Positions 8,156-16,967 of a DNA stretch of 48,664 bases are shown here, piece by piece. This DNA comes from Ruminococcaceae bacterium UBA1425. GTDB taxonomy: Bacteria; Bacillota; Clostridia; Oscillospirales; Acutalibacteraceae. Location: positions 8,053 to 56,716 of the forward strand of contig DCUB01000038.1 in the NCBI GenBank assembly GCA_002329365.1, read 5' to 3'. The notes below the pieces were generated by a model. It did no database searches, had not been told where the DNA came from, and saw only the letters and a program-made list of their open reading frames with translations. Both the position numbers and the translations under genes were made by a program. Position 1 is the first letter of the stretch. Each line of letters begins with the position of its first letter.

Positions 8156-9536
8156 CCGTCCTTTCAGTAACGGGCAGATTGTTGTCAGGCGGTAATTCCG
8201 TGCCGATGGTTTTTTTCAGCTTGTGAATGGCGTAAAAATACATGGGAACAAGGAAAAGGTCGCCCGCCGCCCATGCAACGGGATTGGCGAAACGCACCGC
8301 GTTGAATCCGTATTTTAAAACAAAGCCGAAGCCCATTATGCCTCTTGCGACAAGCTCGAACACACCCGACATCATGGCGGGGATACTGAAGCCCAGTCCC
8401 TGCAGGGAGTATCGCATGACGAATAAAACAACGAGTAAGGGGAACATAGGGCTTACCGTTCTTAAATACCAGTCGATATAGCCTAATACAACCGTTTCAC
8501 TTCTGTTGATGAATAAGAGTGAAATATAAGTTCCGGCAAAGTAGGAAATCAGAATTGCAATTATGCTGTAAGCAGACGCGAGAAGCAGCGCGCGTCGTAC
8601 GCCCTTAATAATCCTGTCAAGCCTTTTTGCGCCGAGATTCTGACCGCAGAAGGTAGCCATTGTAAGACCGATGGTCTCGGACGGCAGTATCAGAATTGTC
8701 TGTGTTTTCCACGCCGCCGTCATTGCCGCTATAATGTCCGAGCCGAGGCTGTTGACGCACGACTGAAGCATAACTGAGCCGATTGCGGTTATTGAAAACT
8801 GGAGCGACATGGGAATGCCTGAATAAAGCAGCTCGCGGCACATTTTTCCGTCCGGCTTCGCGTCGCTGCGTCTGAAATGAAGAATAAAGAAGTTACGTTT
8901 AATATACCAGAGGCAAAGAAGCCCCGATACGACCTGTGAAATAACGGTGGCAATAGCTACGCCTTTTACGCCGAGCGAAAAAAAGATGACGAACACAAGG
9001 TCAAGTACAACATTTAATAATGAGGAAAAAATAAGAAAATACAGCGGAGTTTTGCTGTCGCCCACCGCTCTTATTAAGCTTGCGAGTACGTTATACAGAA
9101 TTGTGGCGGTTATGCCTCCGAAAATAATAACAATGTAAGAGTAAGCGTCGGCAAAAATGTTTTGCGGGATGTTGAGTATATGGAGAAACTGACGGCTTAA
9201 CGACAAGGTAATAGCCGTAAATGTGCCGCCGAGAGCAAGCGAAAGCCACAGGATATTTGCAATAAGCTTTCTGATTTTATCAGTGTCACCTGCGCCGAAG
9301 CTCTGGGATACGGGAATCGAAAAGCCCGAGCAAAGCCCTATAATCGAGCCGATTACAAGGAAATTAAGAGAGCTGACTGAGCCGACAGCCGACAGCGCGT
9401 CCTTGCCGACAAATTTGCCGACGACTATGCTGTCTACCATATTATAAAACTGCTGAAAAAGATTGCCTGCCATAAGAGGCAGGCAAAATCTGACTATCAG
9501 CCTTGTCGGACTGCCTTTTGTAAGATCCTGTTCCAT
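8136..9536 (-). CDS. MATE family multidrug/metabolite efflux transporter
   Basis: A 466-residue polytopic protein with about 12 hydrophobic segments. The N-terminal pattern MEQDLTKGSPTRLIVRF, then QQFYNMVDSIVVGKFVG, is typical of the clostridial MATE (NorM/DinF-like) cation antiporters. The open frame runs to 9635, inside the preceding gene, but AGAGG with a 6-base spacer and the family's usual N-terminus place the start at ATG 9536. It sits 23 bases after the lyase gene and overlaps the RACE gene. The exported substrate is unknown. Confidence 0.85.
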   Translation of the reverse strand: MEQDLTKGSPTRLIVRFCLPLMAGNLFQQFYNMVDSIVVGKFVGKDALSAVGSVSSLNFLVIGSIIGLCSGFSIPVSQSFGAGDTDKIRKLIANILWLSLALGGTFTAITLSLSRQFLHILNIPQNIFADAYSYIVIIFGGITATILYNVLASLIRAVGDSKTPLYFLIFSSLLNVVLDLVFVIFFSLGVKGVAIATVISQVVSGLLCLWYIKRNFFILHFRRSDAKPDGKMCRELLYSGIPMSLQFSITAIGSVMLQSCVNSLGSDIIAAMTAAWKTQTILILPSETIGLTMATFCGQNLGAKRLDRIIKGVRRALLLASAYSIIAILISYFAGTYISLLFINRSETVVLGYIDWYLRTVSPMFPLLVVLFVMRYSLQGLGFSIPAMMSGVFELVARGIMGFGFVLKYGFNAVRFANPVAWAAGDLFLVPMYFYAIHKLKKTIGTELPPDNNLPVTERTDGLERS

Positions 9537-9559
9537 TTTATACCTCTGAAATATTCGGC

Positions 9560-10432
9560 TTATAACAGCGGAATAACATTTTTGTCTATATAATCCTTTT
9601 GCTCTTCCGACAGTTCTGCATACGGCCTGCGGCATGGTCCCATATTGAAGCCTAATCTGTCAAGAACATATTTTTCGCCCTGCATTACGCCTGTTTTAAT
9701 AAGCGCCTCTATAATATCGTTTATATGAGCCTGCAGCATGCGGGCTTCGCTCATATTTCCGCTGTTGAAAAGCTCCAAAAGCTTAATGAATTTTTCGGCC
9801 ATAAAGTTGTATGTGCTGCCTATGCCGCCGTCGGCGCCCATAGACAGCCCCGCGAGCATCATTTCGTCGTAGCCGTTGTAAAGAATCTTGTCAGGGTGAG
9901 TCCGCCTTATCCGCTCGAGCGAATAAAAGTCGTTTGAAGTGAATTTTACGCCGAGAAAACGCTCGTCGTTTAAAAATTCGCAGATGTTGCCGGCAGTAAA
10001 GCTGACGCCCGAAAAAGCCGGAATGTTGTATATGATTACGGGAATATCAACAGCCTTCGCAAGGTCGAAATAATAAGACTTTATTTCGTCAAACGTAAAC
10101 TTGTAATAAAACGGAGGCACGGACGACACCGCGTCGTAGCCCAATGATTCGCAGCAGCGGGCAAGCTCAATTGTTAAATCGGTTCCGATACAGCCTGTCT
10201 GCGCTATAAGAGTGCATCTGCCGTTAGCTGCTTCGGCTATTGTTTTAAGAATCTGCTTTCGCTCCTCAAAGCTCAAAAGAAACGCTTCGGCTGTGCTGCC
10301 GCCCGCGTAAAAACCGTCGACTCCCTTTTCAATATTGTACTCAACAAGCCGTATGAGCTCTTCGTCGTTGATTTTTCCGTTACCGTCGAAAGGAGTTAAA
10401 AGCGCGGGGAAAATGCCTTTAAAATTCTTCAT
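9560..10432 (-). CDS. nanA: N-acetylneuraminate lyase-like DHDPS-family aldolase
   Basis: A 290-residue (beta/alpha)8 aldolase of the DHDPS/NanA superfamily. Schiff-base Lys163 (GVKFTSND), Tyr135 (IIYNIPAFSG) and the GGSTAEAF carboxylate loop sit at nearly the same places as in E. coli NanA (Tyr137, Lys165). NanA splits sialic acid into ManNAc and pyruvate. The loop reads STAE instead of the usual STGE, so a relative acting on another 2-keto acid is possible. It lies between fruK (25-base gap) and the MATE gene in one minus-strand run. No NanE or NanK is in the window. Confidence 0.75.
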   Translation of the reverse strand: MKNFKGIFPALLTPFDGNGKINDEELIRLVEYNIEKGVDGFYAGGSTAEAFLLSFEERKQILKTIAEAANGRCTLIAQTGCIGTDLTIELARCCESLGYDAVSSVPPFYYKFTFDEIKSYYFDLAKAVDIPVIIYNIPAFSGVSFTAGNICEFLNDERFLGVKFTSNDFYSLERIRRTHPDKILYNGYDEMMLAGLSMGADGGIGSTYNFMAEKFIKLLELFNSGNMSEARMLQAHINDIIEALIKTGVMQGEKYVLDRLGFNMGPCRRPYAELSEEQKDYIDKNVIPLL

Positions 10433-10457
10433 CCGCCACCATTCCCGATTTATTTAT

Positions 10458-11405
10458 TTATTCAATTTCTTCCTCGTCGATTATCTCTGCCTTTACTCTG
10501 CCGAAGTTCGCGGCAATCTCGCCGAAGGTGGCAACCTGTGTGCCGTCCTTTGCCGCCGTAATAGTGCCCGCGGCGGTCATTACCTGCGCCGTTTGCGTAA
10601 GCGTAAGCCCGTGTTCGAGCGAATATATGAGCGCACCGACCATAGAATCTCCCGCCGCGGCTGCTGATTTTGCCTCGACAGGGAAGGGGGTTGTTTTAAT
10701 TACAAGGCTGTCGCGCACAAAGACAGCGCCGTCCCCGCCGAGCGAAACGACAACAAGCTCAACGCCCATGTTGTTTATTGCCTTCGCCTCCGCTATAATC
10801 TCGTCAAGGCTGTTCAATCTGCGTCCCGCAAGGTGTTCAAGCTCCGATTTGTTCGGTTTGACGGCGAACGGCACAGCTTCGACGCCGCGTCTTAACAGCT
10901 CGCCGTCGGCGTCGAGAATTACACGCACGTTAAAATGCTTTGCGTATGATATGAGCTCGGCATATGCCGAGTCGCCGATATCCTTAGGAGTGCTGCCCGA
11001 CAAAACAAGAAGGTCGCTGCCGCGCAGCAGCCCTGTTATCTTTCGGCGGAACTCCTCATAAGCTTCCCCCGCCGGCGAACCCGGTTCGTTGATTTCAGTC
11101 GTTACCTGCGTTTCGGTGTCGTAAATTTTCATGTTTGTACGGGTTTCGCCGCTGCCGAACACAAAATCGGTTGCAAGCCCCGCTTCGATTAGACAGCGCT
11201 CGATATAAATTCCCGTTTCGCCCGAGAGAATGCCCGTGGCGACGGAAGGAATACCGAAGCTGTACAGAATCTTTGAAACGTTGATGCCCTTTCCGCCGAT
11301 ATCCGTACGTATACTCAGTGTTCTGTTTGTTTTACCGATTTCAAAGGCTTCTATTTCAACTGTTTTATCGATACACGGATTTAGCGTTACCGTAACTACC
11401 TTCAT
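10458..11405 (-). CDS. fruK: 1-phosphofructokinase (PfkB family)
   Basis: A 315-residue ribokinase/PfkB-type sugar kinase. The N-terminus VTLNPCIDKTVEI and the DIGGKGINVSK motif are hallmarks of FruK and the related tagatose-6-phosphate kinases; the C-terminal AAAAGDSMVGAL contains the catalytic aspartate (near 251). It phosphorylates fructose-1-phosphate (or tagatose-6-phosphate) to the bisphosphate. No fructose PTS gene is nearby, which is unusual for fruK, so the substrate is uncertain. AAGGAG precedes the ATG, and the gene starts 12 bases after the ABC permease stop. Confidence 0.8.
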   Translation of the reverse strand: MKVVTVTLNPCIDKTVEIEAFEIGKTNRTLSIRTDIGGKGINVSKILYSFGIPSVATGILSGETGIYIERCLIEAGLATDFVFGSGETRTNMKIYDTETQVTTEINEPGSPAGEAYEEFRRKITGLLRGSDLLVLSGSTPKDIGDSAYAELISYAKHFNVRVILDADGELLRRGVEAVPFAVKPNKSELEHLAGRRLNSLDEIIAEAKAINNMGVELVVVSLGGDGAVFVRDSLVIKTTPFPVEAKSAAAAGDSMVGALIYSLEHGLTLTQTAQVMTAAGTITAAKDGTQVATFGEIAANFGRVKAEIIDEEEIE

Positions 11406-11417
11406 GGCCGTAACTCC

Positions 11418-13007
11418 TTACAGGGCTGTAAACTTTTCGTCTGCATTCTTCTTTAGCAGTGCGTACAGGGCGTATGACACGATAAATAATACGGCGCAAA
11501 ACAGCAACAGAAGAATATTAGTCATATCGGAAAGCTTAATGCCGAGATAAAGCAATAGAATCAGGGGGGTAATTACAAATCCGAACGAGCCCGCCATTGT
11601 AATAAGCACCGACGCGCTTTGCTTAATAGCAACGGTTTCGTTTATCCAGTCGAATTTCGGGAACTTCATATTGATTACGACACCGAAAACGGCACCGAAC
11701 ACAATAGAGGACAGTGGCAGAAGAAAATATGTGGCTATCTCGGCAATGCTGCCGCCGAAAGCTATTGTGCATATTATGCCTGAAACAATAACAAACGGAA
11801 GGCTAATAGCGATATGAGAAGCTATTTTTGAACGGAGAATTATTTCCGCCTTTACAGGTATCGATTTCGGAATCCAGATACATTTCCCCTCAAGGCTTAC
11901 AGACGGCGCCGATATCATCACCATTGTCGCGCAGAAGCAGACGCCGACACATACTGCGGTGCCGAAGCCGAGCGGAAGCCCTTCCGGAACACCCATTGTC
12001 GAAAGTATTGATTCTCCTTTGATTGCCGCGGCGATTACTAAAACCATCATCATAATAAGACCTATGCCGGCGTTCATAATGTACATCGGGCGCGAAAGGA
12101 AGAAAACGATTTCTTTCTTTGTGAGAGCCGAGAAGGCGCTTAAAGCCCTGACGTCCTTTTCAACATACTTGACCTCCGCCGTTCGCTTTGAGGTCATCAT
12201 TATCTTATAGTAGTTTTTCGATATCAGCGCGACGACAAGGACGCAGGGTATGGCTGCACACAGTATATAAAACAATAGGCTTAAAGGATTTTTATCAGCA
12301 ATTGCGTTTCCGATGAGATAAAAAGGCGGCAGGGCTTTTTTTATCGCGGCGGCAAGAGGCACGCCGTTTGCAATTATCTTTGCAATATATGTGTTTATCC
12401 TTGTGTATCCTATGAAGTAAAAGCCGAGAAGCAAAAGGTAAAACAAAAGGATAAACATATTACGGAGGCGCGCTTTTGACGAAGCCAAGGCAATAAGCCA
12501 GCCGAAGAAGCAGGAAATCGGCAAAACGAGAAAAGGAAGCACCGCAAAAGCAACGATGAATATAGCGGCTCCCGCAACGGACACGGTAAACTGCATGGCG
12601 TAAACCACGCCCGCGGGCAGCGCGATTAAAAGAATAAAAAAGTAGTTGAGCGTCAGCAGAACGCACATTCTGCTTATGAGCACATCTTTTGCGCGGATGG
12701 GCATTGAAAGCAGCAGTTCGTTGTCCTTTGCCTCAAAAAGCTGAGAGTCCGCAGCCATTACGCTTCCCAGAAGACAAATACAAAAGGCGGATAATCCTGC
12801 CAGTGCAAAGTAAAGCCAAAGCAGTCCGGAACTTACGAGCGCTCCGCAAAGCTGGTAATACATCATTCCCGAGGTGAAGAACATTGCGCCGAAAGCATAC
12901 AGCATCAACGCCGCCATCAGGATTTTTACATATTTTTTATTGCCGCCGATCTGTAAAAAAGATTTCCAAAGCGAATACAGCCTGACCTTGATTAAGCTCT
13001 TAAGCAT
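11418..13007 (-). CDS. ABC-type exporter permease
   Basis: A 529-residue integral membrane protein with about 12 predicted hydrophobic helices, forming the membrane half of a two-gene ABC exporter with the ATPase just upstream. The frame is open to 13040, but GGAGG with a 6-base spacer selects ATG 13007, which overlaps the ATPase end by 8 bases, a sign of translational coupling. It looks like the large clostridial ABC-2-type permeases of unknown substrate. Confidence 0.8.
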   Translation of the reverse strand: MLKSLIKVRLYSLWKSFLQIGGNKKYVKILMAALMLYAFGAMFFTSGMMYYQLCGALVSSGLLWLYFALAGLSAFCICLLGSVMAADSQLFEAKDNELLLSMPIRAKDVLISRMCVLLTLNYFFILLIALPAGVVYAMQFTVSVAGAAIFIVAFAVLPFLVLPISCFFGWLIALASSKARLRNMFILLFYLLLLGFYFIGYTRINTYIAKIIANGVPLAAAIKKALPPFYLIGNAIADKNPLSLLFYILCAAIPCVLVVALISKNYYKIMMTSKRTAEVKYVEKDVRALSAFSALTKKEIVFFLSRPMYIMNAGIGLIMMMVLVIAAAIKGESILSTMGVPEGLPLGFGTAVCVGVCFCATMVMISAPSVSLEGKCIWIPKSIPVKAEIILRSKIASHIAISLPFVIVSGIICTIAFGGSIAEIATYFLLPLSSIVFGAVFGVVINMKFPKFDWINETVAIKQSASVLITMAGSFGFVITPLILLLYLGIKLSDMTNILLLLFCAVLFIVSYALYALLKKNADEKFTAL

Positions 13008-13713
13008 CTTTGTCCTCCAGTTCCAGGAAAACCTCCTCAAGAGAAGTGTTTCCCTTGACCTCCTCCGTGGTACCGGTTACAACGAGCTTGCCGTTTCTTA
13101 TGATTGCTATTCTGTCGCAAAGCTTTTCGGCCACCTCAAGTACATGAGTGGAGAAGAATATGGCGCAGCCGTTTTTGCACATATCGCGCATAAGCTGCTT
13201 TAATGAATGGGACGCGATAGGGTCAAGCCCCACAAACGGTTCGTCCAGCACCATGAGCCTCGGCGAGTGAATCAGCGCGGATATAAGCGCCAGCTTTTGC
13301 TTCATGCCGTGCGAGTAGGAGCTTACGGGATTTGCAAGGTCTTTTGTCAGTTCAAACATATCGGCATATTTGCGGATGCGTTCCTCGCGGTCGCTTTTAG
13401 AAATTTCGTAGACGTCGGCGATGAAATTAAGATATTTTATGCCTGAGAGAAAATCGTACAAATCGGGATTGTCGGGGATATAGGCGATTTTTTTCTTGCA
13501 GCCTATCGGGTCATTTTTTATTGACACACCGTCAATATATATCTCTCCGCCGTCAAAGCTGCTGATGCCGCAAACCGCCTTTATGGTAGTTGTTTTTCCC
13601 GCGCCGTTATGGCCGATAAAGCCGTAAATCTGCCCTGCTTTGATGTGAAGCGAAAGGTCGTCGACCGCGACCTTTTCACCGTATTTCTTTGTCAGATGTT
13701 CAATTCTAAGCAT
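13000..13713 (-). CDS. ABC transporter ATP-binding protein
   Basis: A 237-residue ATPase with Walker A GHNGAGKTTT (residues 34-43), signature-loop YSHGMKQKL (a variant of LSGGQ seen in many ABC-2 exporters) and Walker B LMVLDEPFVGLDP, followed by the switch histidine in FFSTHVLEVAEKL. It forms an exporter with the overlapping permease. GGAGGAG stands before the ATG. A 7-bp hairpin (13733-13750) lies in the 36-base gap after the M28 peptidase gene. Confidence 0.9.
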   Translation of the reverse strand: MLRIEHLTKKYGEKVAVDDLSLHIKAGQIYGFIGHNGAGKTTTIKAVCGISSFDGGEIYIDGVSIKNDPIGCKKKIAYIPDNPDLYDFLSGIKYLNFIADVYEISKSDREERIRKYADMFELTKDLANPVSSYSHGMKQKLALISALIHSPRLMVLDEPFVGLDPIASHSLKQLMRDMCKNGCAIFFSTHVLEVAEKLCDRIAIIRNGKLVVTGTTEEVKGNTSLEEVFLELEDKDA

Positions 13714-13732
13714 TTTATTCTCCTCCGTAATT

Positions 13733-13750
13733 AACGTGAAAAGTCACGTT
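13733..13750. other. Small intergenic hairpin
   Basis: The arms AACGTGA and TCACGTT surround a 4-base loop between the M28 peptidase stop and the ABC ATPase. There is no U tract. It may modulate mRNA processing or translation. Confidence 0.35.
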
Positions 13751-15021
13751 CAGTCATAATTGTCCTTAAGCCCCTGTTCGTCAAAAAGGAGCGCTGCGTT
13801 TATCAGGATTTCTATGCCCTTTTCAATTGTTTTCGGGTCGAGGTTTGAGGCATTGTCGAGCCTTGTGTGGTAATATCTCGCGGGAGAGGGGTCCATGGCT
13901 GCAAGAAGAGCTGATTTTACACCTCCCTGCATCATCGCCGCCGCGTCGGAGGAGCCGAAGAAGCACGAAAGGTAAGGCAAATCAAGCCCCGACATTTCGG
14001 AAGCCTTTTTCAGCAGCGCCGCCGCCTGCGGGTCAAGCTTAACGGTGCCGGTCATATCCCTTGTGAAAATTCCCATATAATCTAAGTCGCGCAGCGTGTC
14101 CGTGCCTATAAAAACTGTTTCGACCTTGTTATATTCATCTGCATGCTTCTTTACGAGAGCCTTGGCGCCTCTGAGGCCCGATTCCTCGGAGCCTGTGGAA
14201 ACGGCTATTACCTCGGTGTTTTCGAAATCTATGTTGTTTGTCTTGAGAAACTGCAAAACGGCAATTGACGCGAAAACTCCCGTGAGATTGTCGTTTGCGC
14301 CCTCGACTACGACCTTTCCGTTTTCAAAGAGAATGCCGACAATGACAAACAGTCCGGCCACTCCCATAACTATCCGGCAGACAAGGAGCAAAACGCCGTC
14401 GATATCGCGAAGGACAACGCTTACAATACTTGCGGCAAGGCAGAGCGCAATAACGATGAAGGAAGAAATTACAACCGTAAGAAGCAGCTTTGCGCCGCCG
14501 GAGTAAGTATATCTCCATTCGTAGCTCGAGTCGACATGACCGCTGAATACTATCCTACGCAAAACCTCGCACTTAGGTTTTTTGATTAACAGGACATTGC
14601 TTGAAACTGATTTTCTGAAAAACGGGTCAAGAAGCGGCTTGTAAAGAAGAAACTCAAAAACGATTAGTATTAATGACAATACTATTATCGCCAATGATGA
14701 TATATAAAAGCCCTTTGTAAAAGAGGGGACAACATCAAAAGCGCCGAGCTGATACAAAACCGACGATAAAAGAATGAGAATCCCGACTAACCACGGCCAT
14801 GCCATGAAGGCGCGCGGAGAAAGCTTGAACGTTTCTTTTTCCACCACATCGGCAAATTTCGCGCAGTTTTCGGCAATATAGTCCTGAGCCTTGTTTTCGC
14901 TCTCGGAGCCGGGAGCGCGGGGACCGATGTTTTTACAAACCTTCTTTATTTCTCTTATGGCAAAGTTTGTGCTTTCACGCACCTTTGCGACGGGGTTCAG
15001 TCCGAGTTCAGTAAGCTTCAT
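13750..15021 (-). CDS. Membrane-embedded M28 family metallopeptidase
   Basis: A 423-residue zinc aminopeptidase-like protein. The M28 metal ligands are visible in order: His162 (FSGHVDSS), Asp244 (GANDNLTGV), the Glu279-Glu280 pair (STGSEESGL), an Asp in FIGTDTLRD near 308 and His385 (ARYYHTRLDN). Four hydrophobic segments (about 77-95, 106-127, 179-204, 210-231) are inserted before and within the catalytic domain. The protein is therefore anchored in the membrane, and the insertion between the first ligand and the rest is unusual. GGAGGAG precedes the start. It is followed by the ABC exporter, which suggests a peptide or lipopeptide theme. Confidence 0.8.
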   Translation of the reverse strand: MKLTELGLNPVAKVRESTNFAIREIKKVCKNIGPRAPGSESENKAQDYIAENCAKFADVVEKETFKLSPRAFMAWPWLVGILILLSSVLYQLGAFDVVPSFTKGFYISSLAIIVLSLILIVFEFLLYKPLLDPFFRKSVSSNVLLIKKPKCEVLRRIVFSGHVDSSYEWRYTYSGGAKLLLTVVISSFIVIALCLAASIVSVVLRDIDGVLLLVCRIVMGVAGLFVIVGILFENGKVVVEGANDNLTGVFASIAVLQFLKTNNIDFENTEVIAVSTGSEESGLRGAKALVKKHADEYNKVETVFIGTDTLRDLDYMGIFTRDMTGTVKLDPQAAALLKKASEMSGLDLPYLSCFFGSSDAAAMMQGGVKSALLAAMDPSPARYYHTRLDNASNLDPKTIEKGIEILINAALLFDEQGLKDNYD

Positions 15022-15044
15022 GCAATATCTCCTCCATTATAACT

Positions 15045-15069
15045 CAGGGCTACGGAAACCGCAGCCCTG
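15045..15069. terminator. Near-perfect hairpin between the M28 gene and the SCP2 operon
   Basis: The arms CAGGGCT and AGCCCTG are extended by an inner CGG/CCG pair around AAA, with one mismatch. The T-rich tail (TTTTGCTTT) lies on the plus-strand side. It may separate the lipid operon (15112-19893) from the downstream run. Confidence 0.45.
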
Positions 15070-15111
15070 TTTTGCTTTATACCTTTAGCCGCCGATTGTG
15101 CGGTGTAGCAT

Positions 15112-15918
15112 TTATTTTGCCAACGCGCCCACTTCAAGCATGAACGCGCCAATCTGACCGCCGAATTCGGGCGCGCCGTCCATAATAAGCCTGCCCGCCT
15201 TCAGCGCCTCGAGCATGTCGTCCTTGCTCATCAGAATGCCGAGCGCGCTGTCAAGGTTGTTGAAGCGGAGAGTGAAGAAGGGCATAGCCCGTTTGTATTC
15301 GCCTCTGCCCGCACGGGTTTTGCCTGCCTTGACGCGCATGTAGGCCGATATCTGCGGATAACCGTCAACCGCCCACGCGTAAACCCTGTCGGGACTTTTC
15401 AGCGCCCAGTCGTGAATAGCCTCGTGCTCCATTTTGTTAAGCTGGCTGATTCCGCTTGAAAGGAGATAGAAGAAGCATTTGACCATAAGCTCCTTTGTTG
15501 CCTCCTCCTTCGGCGGGTCCGACGCGCCGAGAAGACTCGACATCTTGAGCAGCGTTAACAGGAACGGCTTGAACGCGCCGAACTTTTTAACAATACCCTT
15601 CATTTTCGGAAGCGTTGACGGTGAAATCTTTCCCTTGAAGAAACCGTTCATCGCCTCAAGCGACTTGAACTCAAGCTCAACGTCCGGCGACTCGTGGAGA
15701 GCGCCGAGCGTAACCGTCCATTCCCCGTCCTTAATCTCGAAGTATGTGGCGGTTTTTCCTCCCGCTATGTCAGGGTCAAGCGCGCTTATCTGAATGACAG
15801 CCGTAACCTTTTCAAACTGCTTTTTAAGCGACGGAATGTCGTTGGCAATCACCTTTACCAGGGGAAGGGCGGCGTTGAAAAATATCTTGTTCGCGTACAG
15901 TGTTTCCTTGGTATGCAT
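15112..15918 (-). CDS. Tandem SCP2-like lipid-binding protein 1
   Basis: A 268-residue protein with two SCP2-like (sterol carrier) modules. The first shows ATYFEIKDGEWTVTLG, then PDVELEFKSLEAMNGFFKGK; the second (about 195-260) has MPFFTLRFNNLDSALGIL and KDDMLEALKAGRLIMDG. SCP2 domains form hydrophobic tunnels that bind acyl chains or sterols. There is no signal peptide, so it is cytosolic. It is the last gene of the operon with the split transketolase and the class III aminotransferase; a second such protein is the first gene. The assignment rests on fold-type patterns, not on a close homologue. Confidence 0.65.
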   Translation of the reverse strand: MHTKETLYANKIFFNAALPLVKVIANDIPSLKKQFEKVTAVIQISALDPDIAGGKTATYFEIKDGEWTVTLGALHESPDVELEFKSLEAMNGFFKGKISPSTLPKMKGIVKKFGAFKPFLLTLLKMSSLLGASDPPKEEATKELMVKCFFYLLSSGISQLNKMEHEAIHDWALKSPDRVYAWAVDGYPQISAYMRVKAGKTRAGRGEYKRAMPFFTLRFNNLDSALGILMSKDDMLEALKAGRLIMDGAPEFGGQIGAFMLEVGALAK

Positions 15919-15949
15919 TAAAAATCACTTCCCTGTTCTGTAAAGATGT

Positions 15950-16966
15950 TCAGACCTCGTCATCCCAGTCGTCGTCGAGTTCGAAGTCCTTGTTCATGAC
16001 CTCGCGTACCGCGGCTATTATGCCGTTTGAGTCGATGCCGATTATGGACATTATGTCCTCATGCAGACCGATAGGCGCGAACTTATCGTTATGACCGAGC
16101 ATCTTGAAGCCGCAGCCCTTGCCCGCTTCAGCCATAACCTCGGCAACAGCCGAGCCGAGACCGCCTATAATGCTGTGGTCCTCAACTGTAATAATGCGGC
16201 GTGTGTCGCCGATTGCCTTGAGAATCGCATCCTTGTCTATGGGCTTGATTGTGTGCATGTTGAGAACCCTTACCTTAAGCCCGTCGGCGCTTTCAAGGAA
16301 GTTTGCCGCCTGAAGTGCCTGGAAGGCGCAGGAGCCGGTAGCGATAACCGTTATGTCGGTGCCCTCGTGAAGCTCGACAGTCTTGCCGATTTCAAAGCCG
16401 TAATCGTAGTTGGGATCGCCGTAAAGCACACGGTCGAAGCCCCTGTTGATTCTGATATAAACGGGACCCTGATGCTTGTATGCGGCGCGCACCGCGTTGG
16501 CGGTTTCAACACCGTCGGCGGGGCAGATTACCACAAGGTTCGGCATCGAGCGCGCAACGGCAAGGTCTACTATGGCGTGATGCGTGGAGCCTGCCTGACC
16601 GAAGGAAGTACCTGCGTGGGTGGCTATTATCTTTGCGTTAACGTTCTGATAGCAGATATCGGTGTGGAGCTGGTCTGCGCAGCGAAGAGATGCAAACACC
16701 GAAAAGGTGGAAAGGAACGGTACGCAGCCTGCCCTTGCCATGCCCGCGGCTACGCCGAACATGTTCTGCTCAGCAATGCCTACGTTTATGAATCTGTCGG
16801 GGAATTCCTTCTGGAACACGCCTATCTTTGTTGAGCCGGCGAGGTCCGCGGTAAGAGCAACTATTTCGGGATGCTCCCTGCCGAGCTCGGCAAGTGTGTT
16901 GCCGTAATACTCCGCCGTCGACATAGCTGTCGACTCAACTGCCGTATATACAAATCCACCTGCCAT
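15950..16966 (-). CDS. Transketolase, C-terminal subunit
   Basis: A 338-residue protein equal to the pyrimidine-binding and C-terminal domains of transketolase. The thiamine-activating glutamate is in VGIAEQNMFGVAAGMA; FASLRCADQLHTDI and THAGTSFGQAGSTHHAIVD follow, with the C-terminal domain after about 200. It works with the N-terminal subunit encoded immediately upstream to transfer a two-carbon ketol unit between sugars or aldehydes. The frame extends to 17020, but GGGAGG plus a 9-base spacer selects ATG 16966, one base from the partner's stop. The acidic tail (DDDWDDEV) is unusual. Confidence 0.88.
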   Translation of the reverse strand: MAGGFVYTAVESTAMSTAEYYGNTLAELGREHPEIVALTADLAGSTKIGVFQKEFPDRFINVGIAEQNMFGVAAGMARAGCVPFLSTFSVFASLRCADQLHTDICYQNVNAKIIATHAGTSFGQAGSTHHAIVDLAVARSMPNLVVICPADGVETANAVRAAYKHQGPVYIRINRGFDRVLYGDPNYDYGFEIGKTVELHEGTDITVIATGSCAFQALQAANFLESADGLKVRVLNMHTIKPIDKDAILKAIGDTRRIITVEDHSIIGGLGSAVAEVMAEAGKGCGFKMLGHNDKFAPIGLHEDIMSIIGIDSNGIIAAVREVMNKDFELDDDWDDEV

Positions 16967-16967
16967 A

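Noticed and set aside
16061..16834. 257-residue ORF opposite the transketolase C subunit
   Set aside because: It is antisense to a clear transketolase gene, has no recognisable domain or ribosome site, and its composition is that of a reverse-frame shadow.
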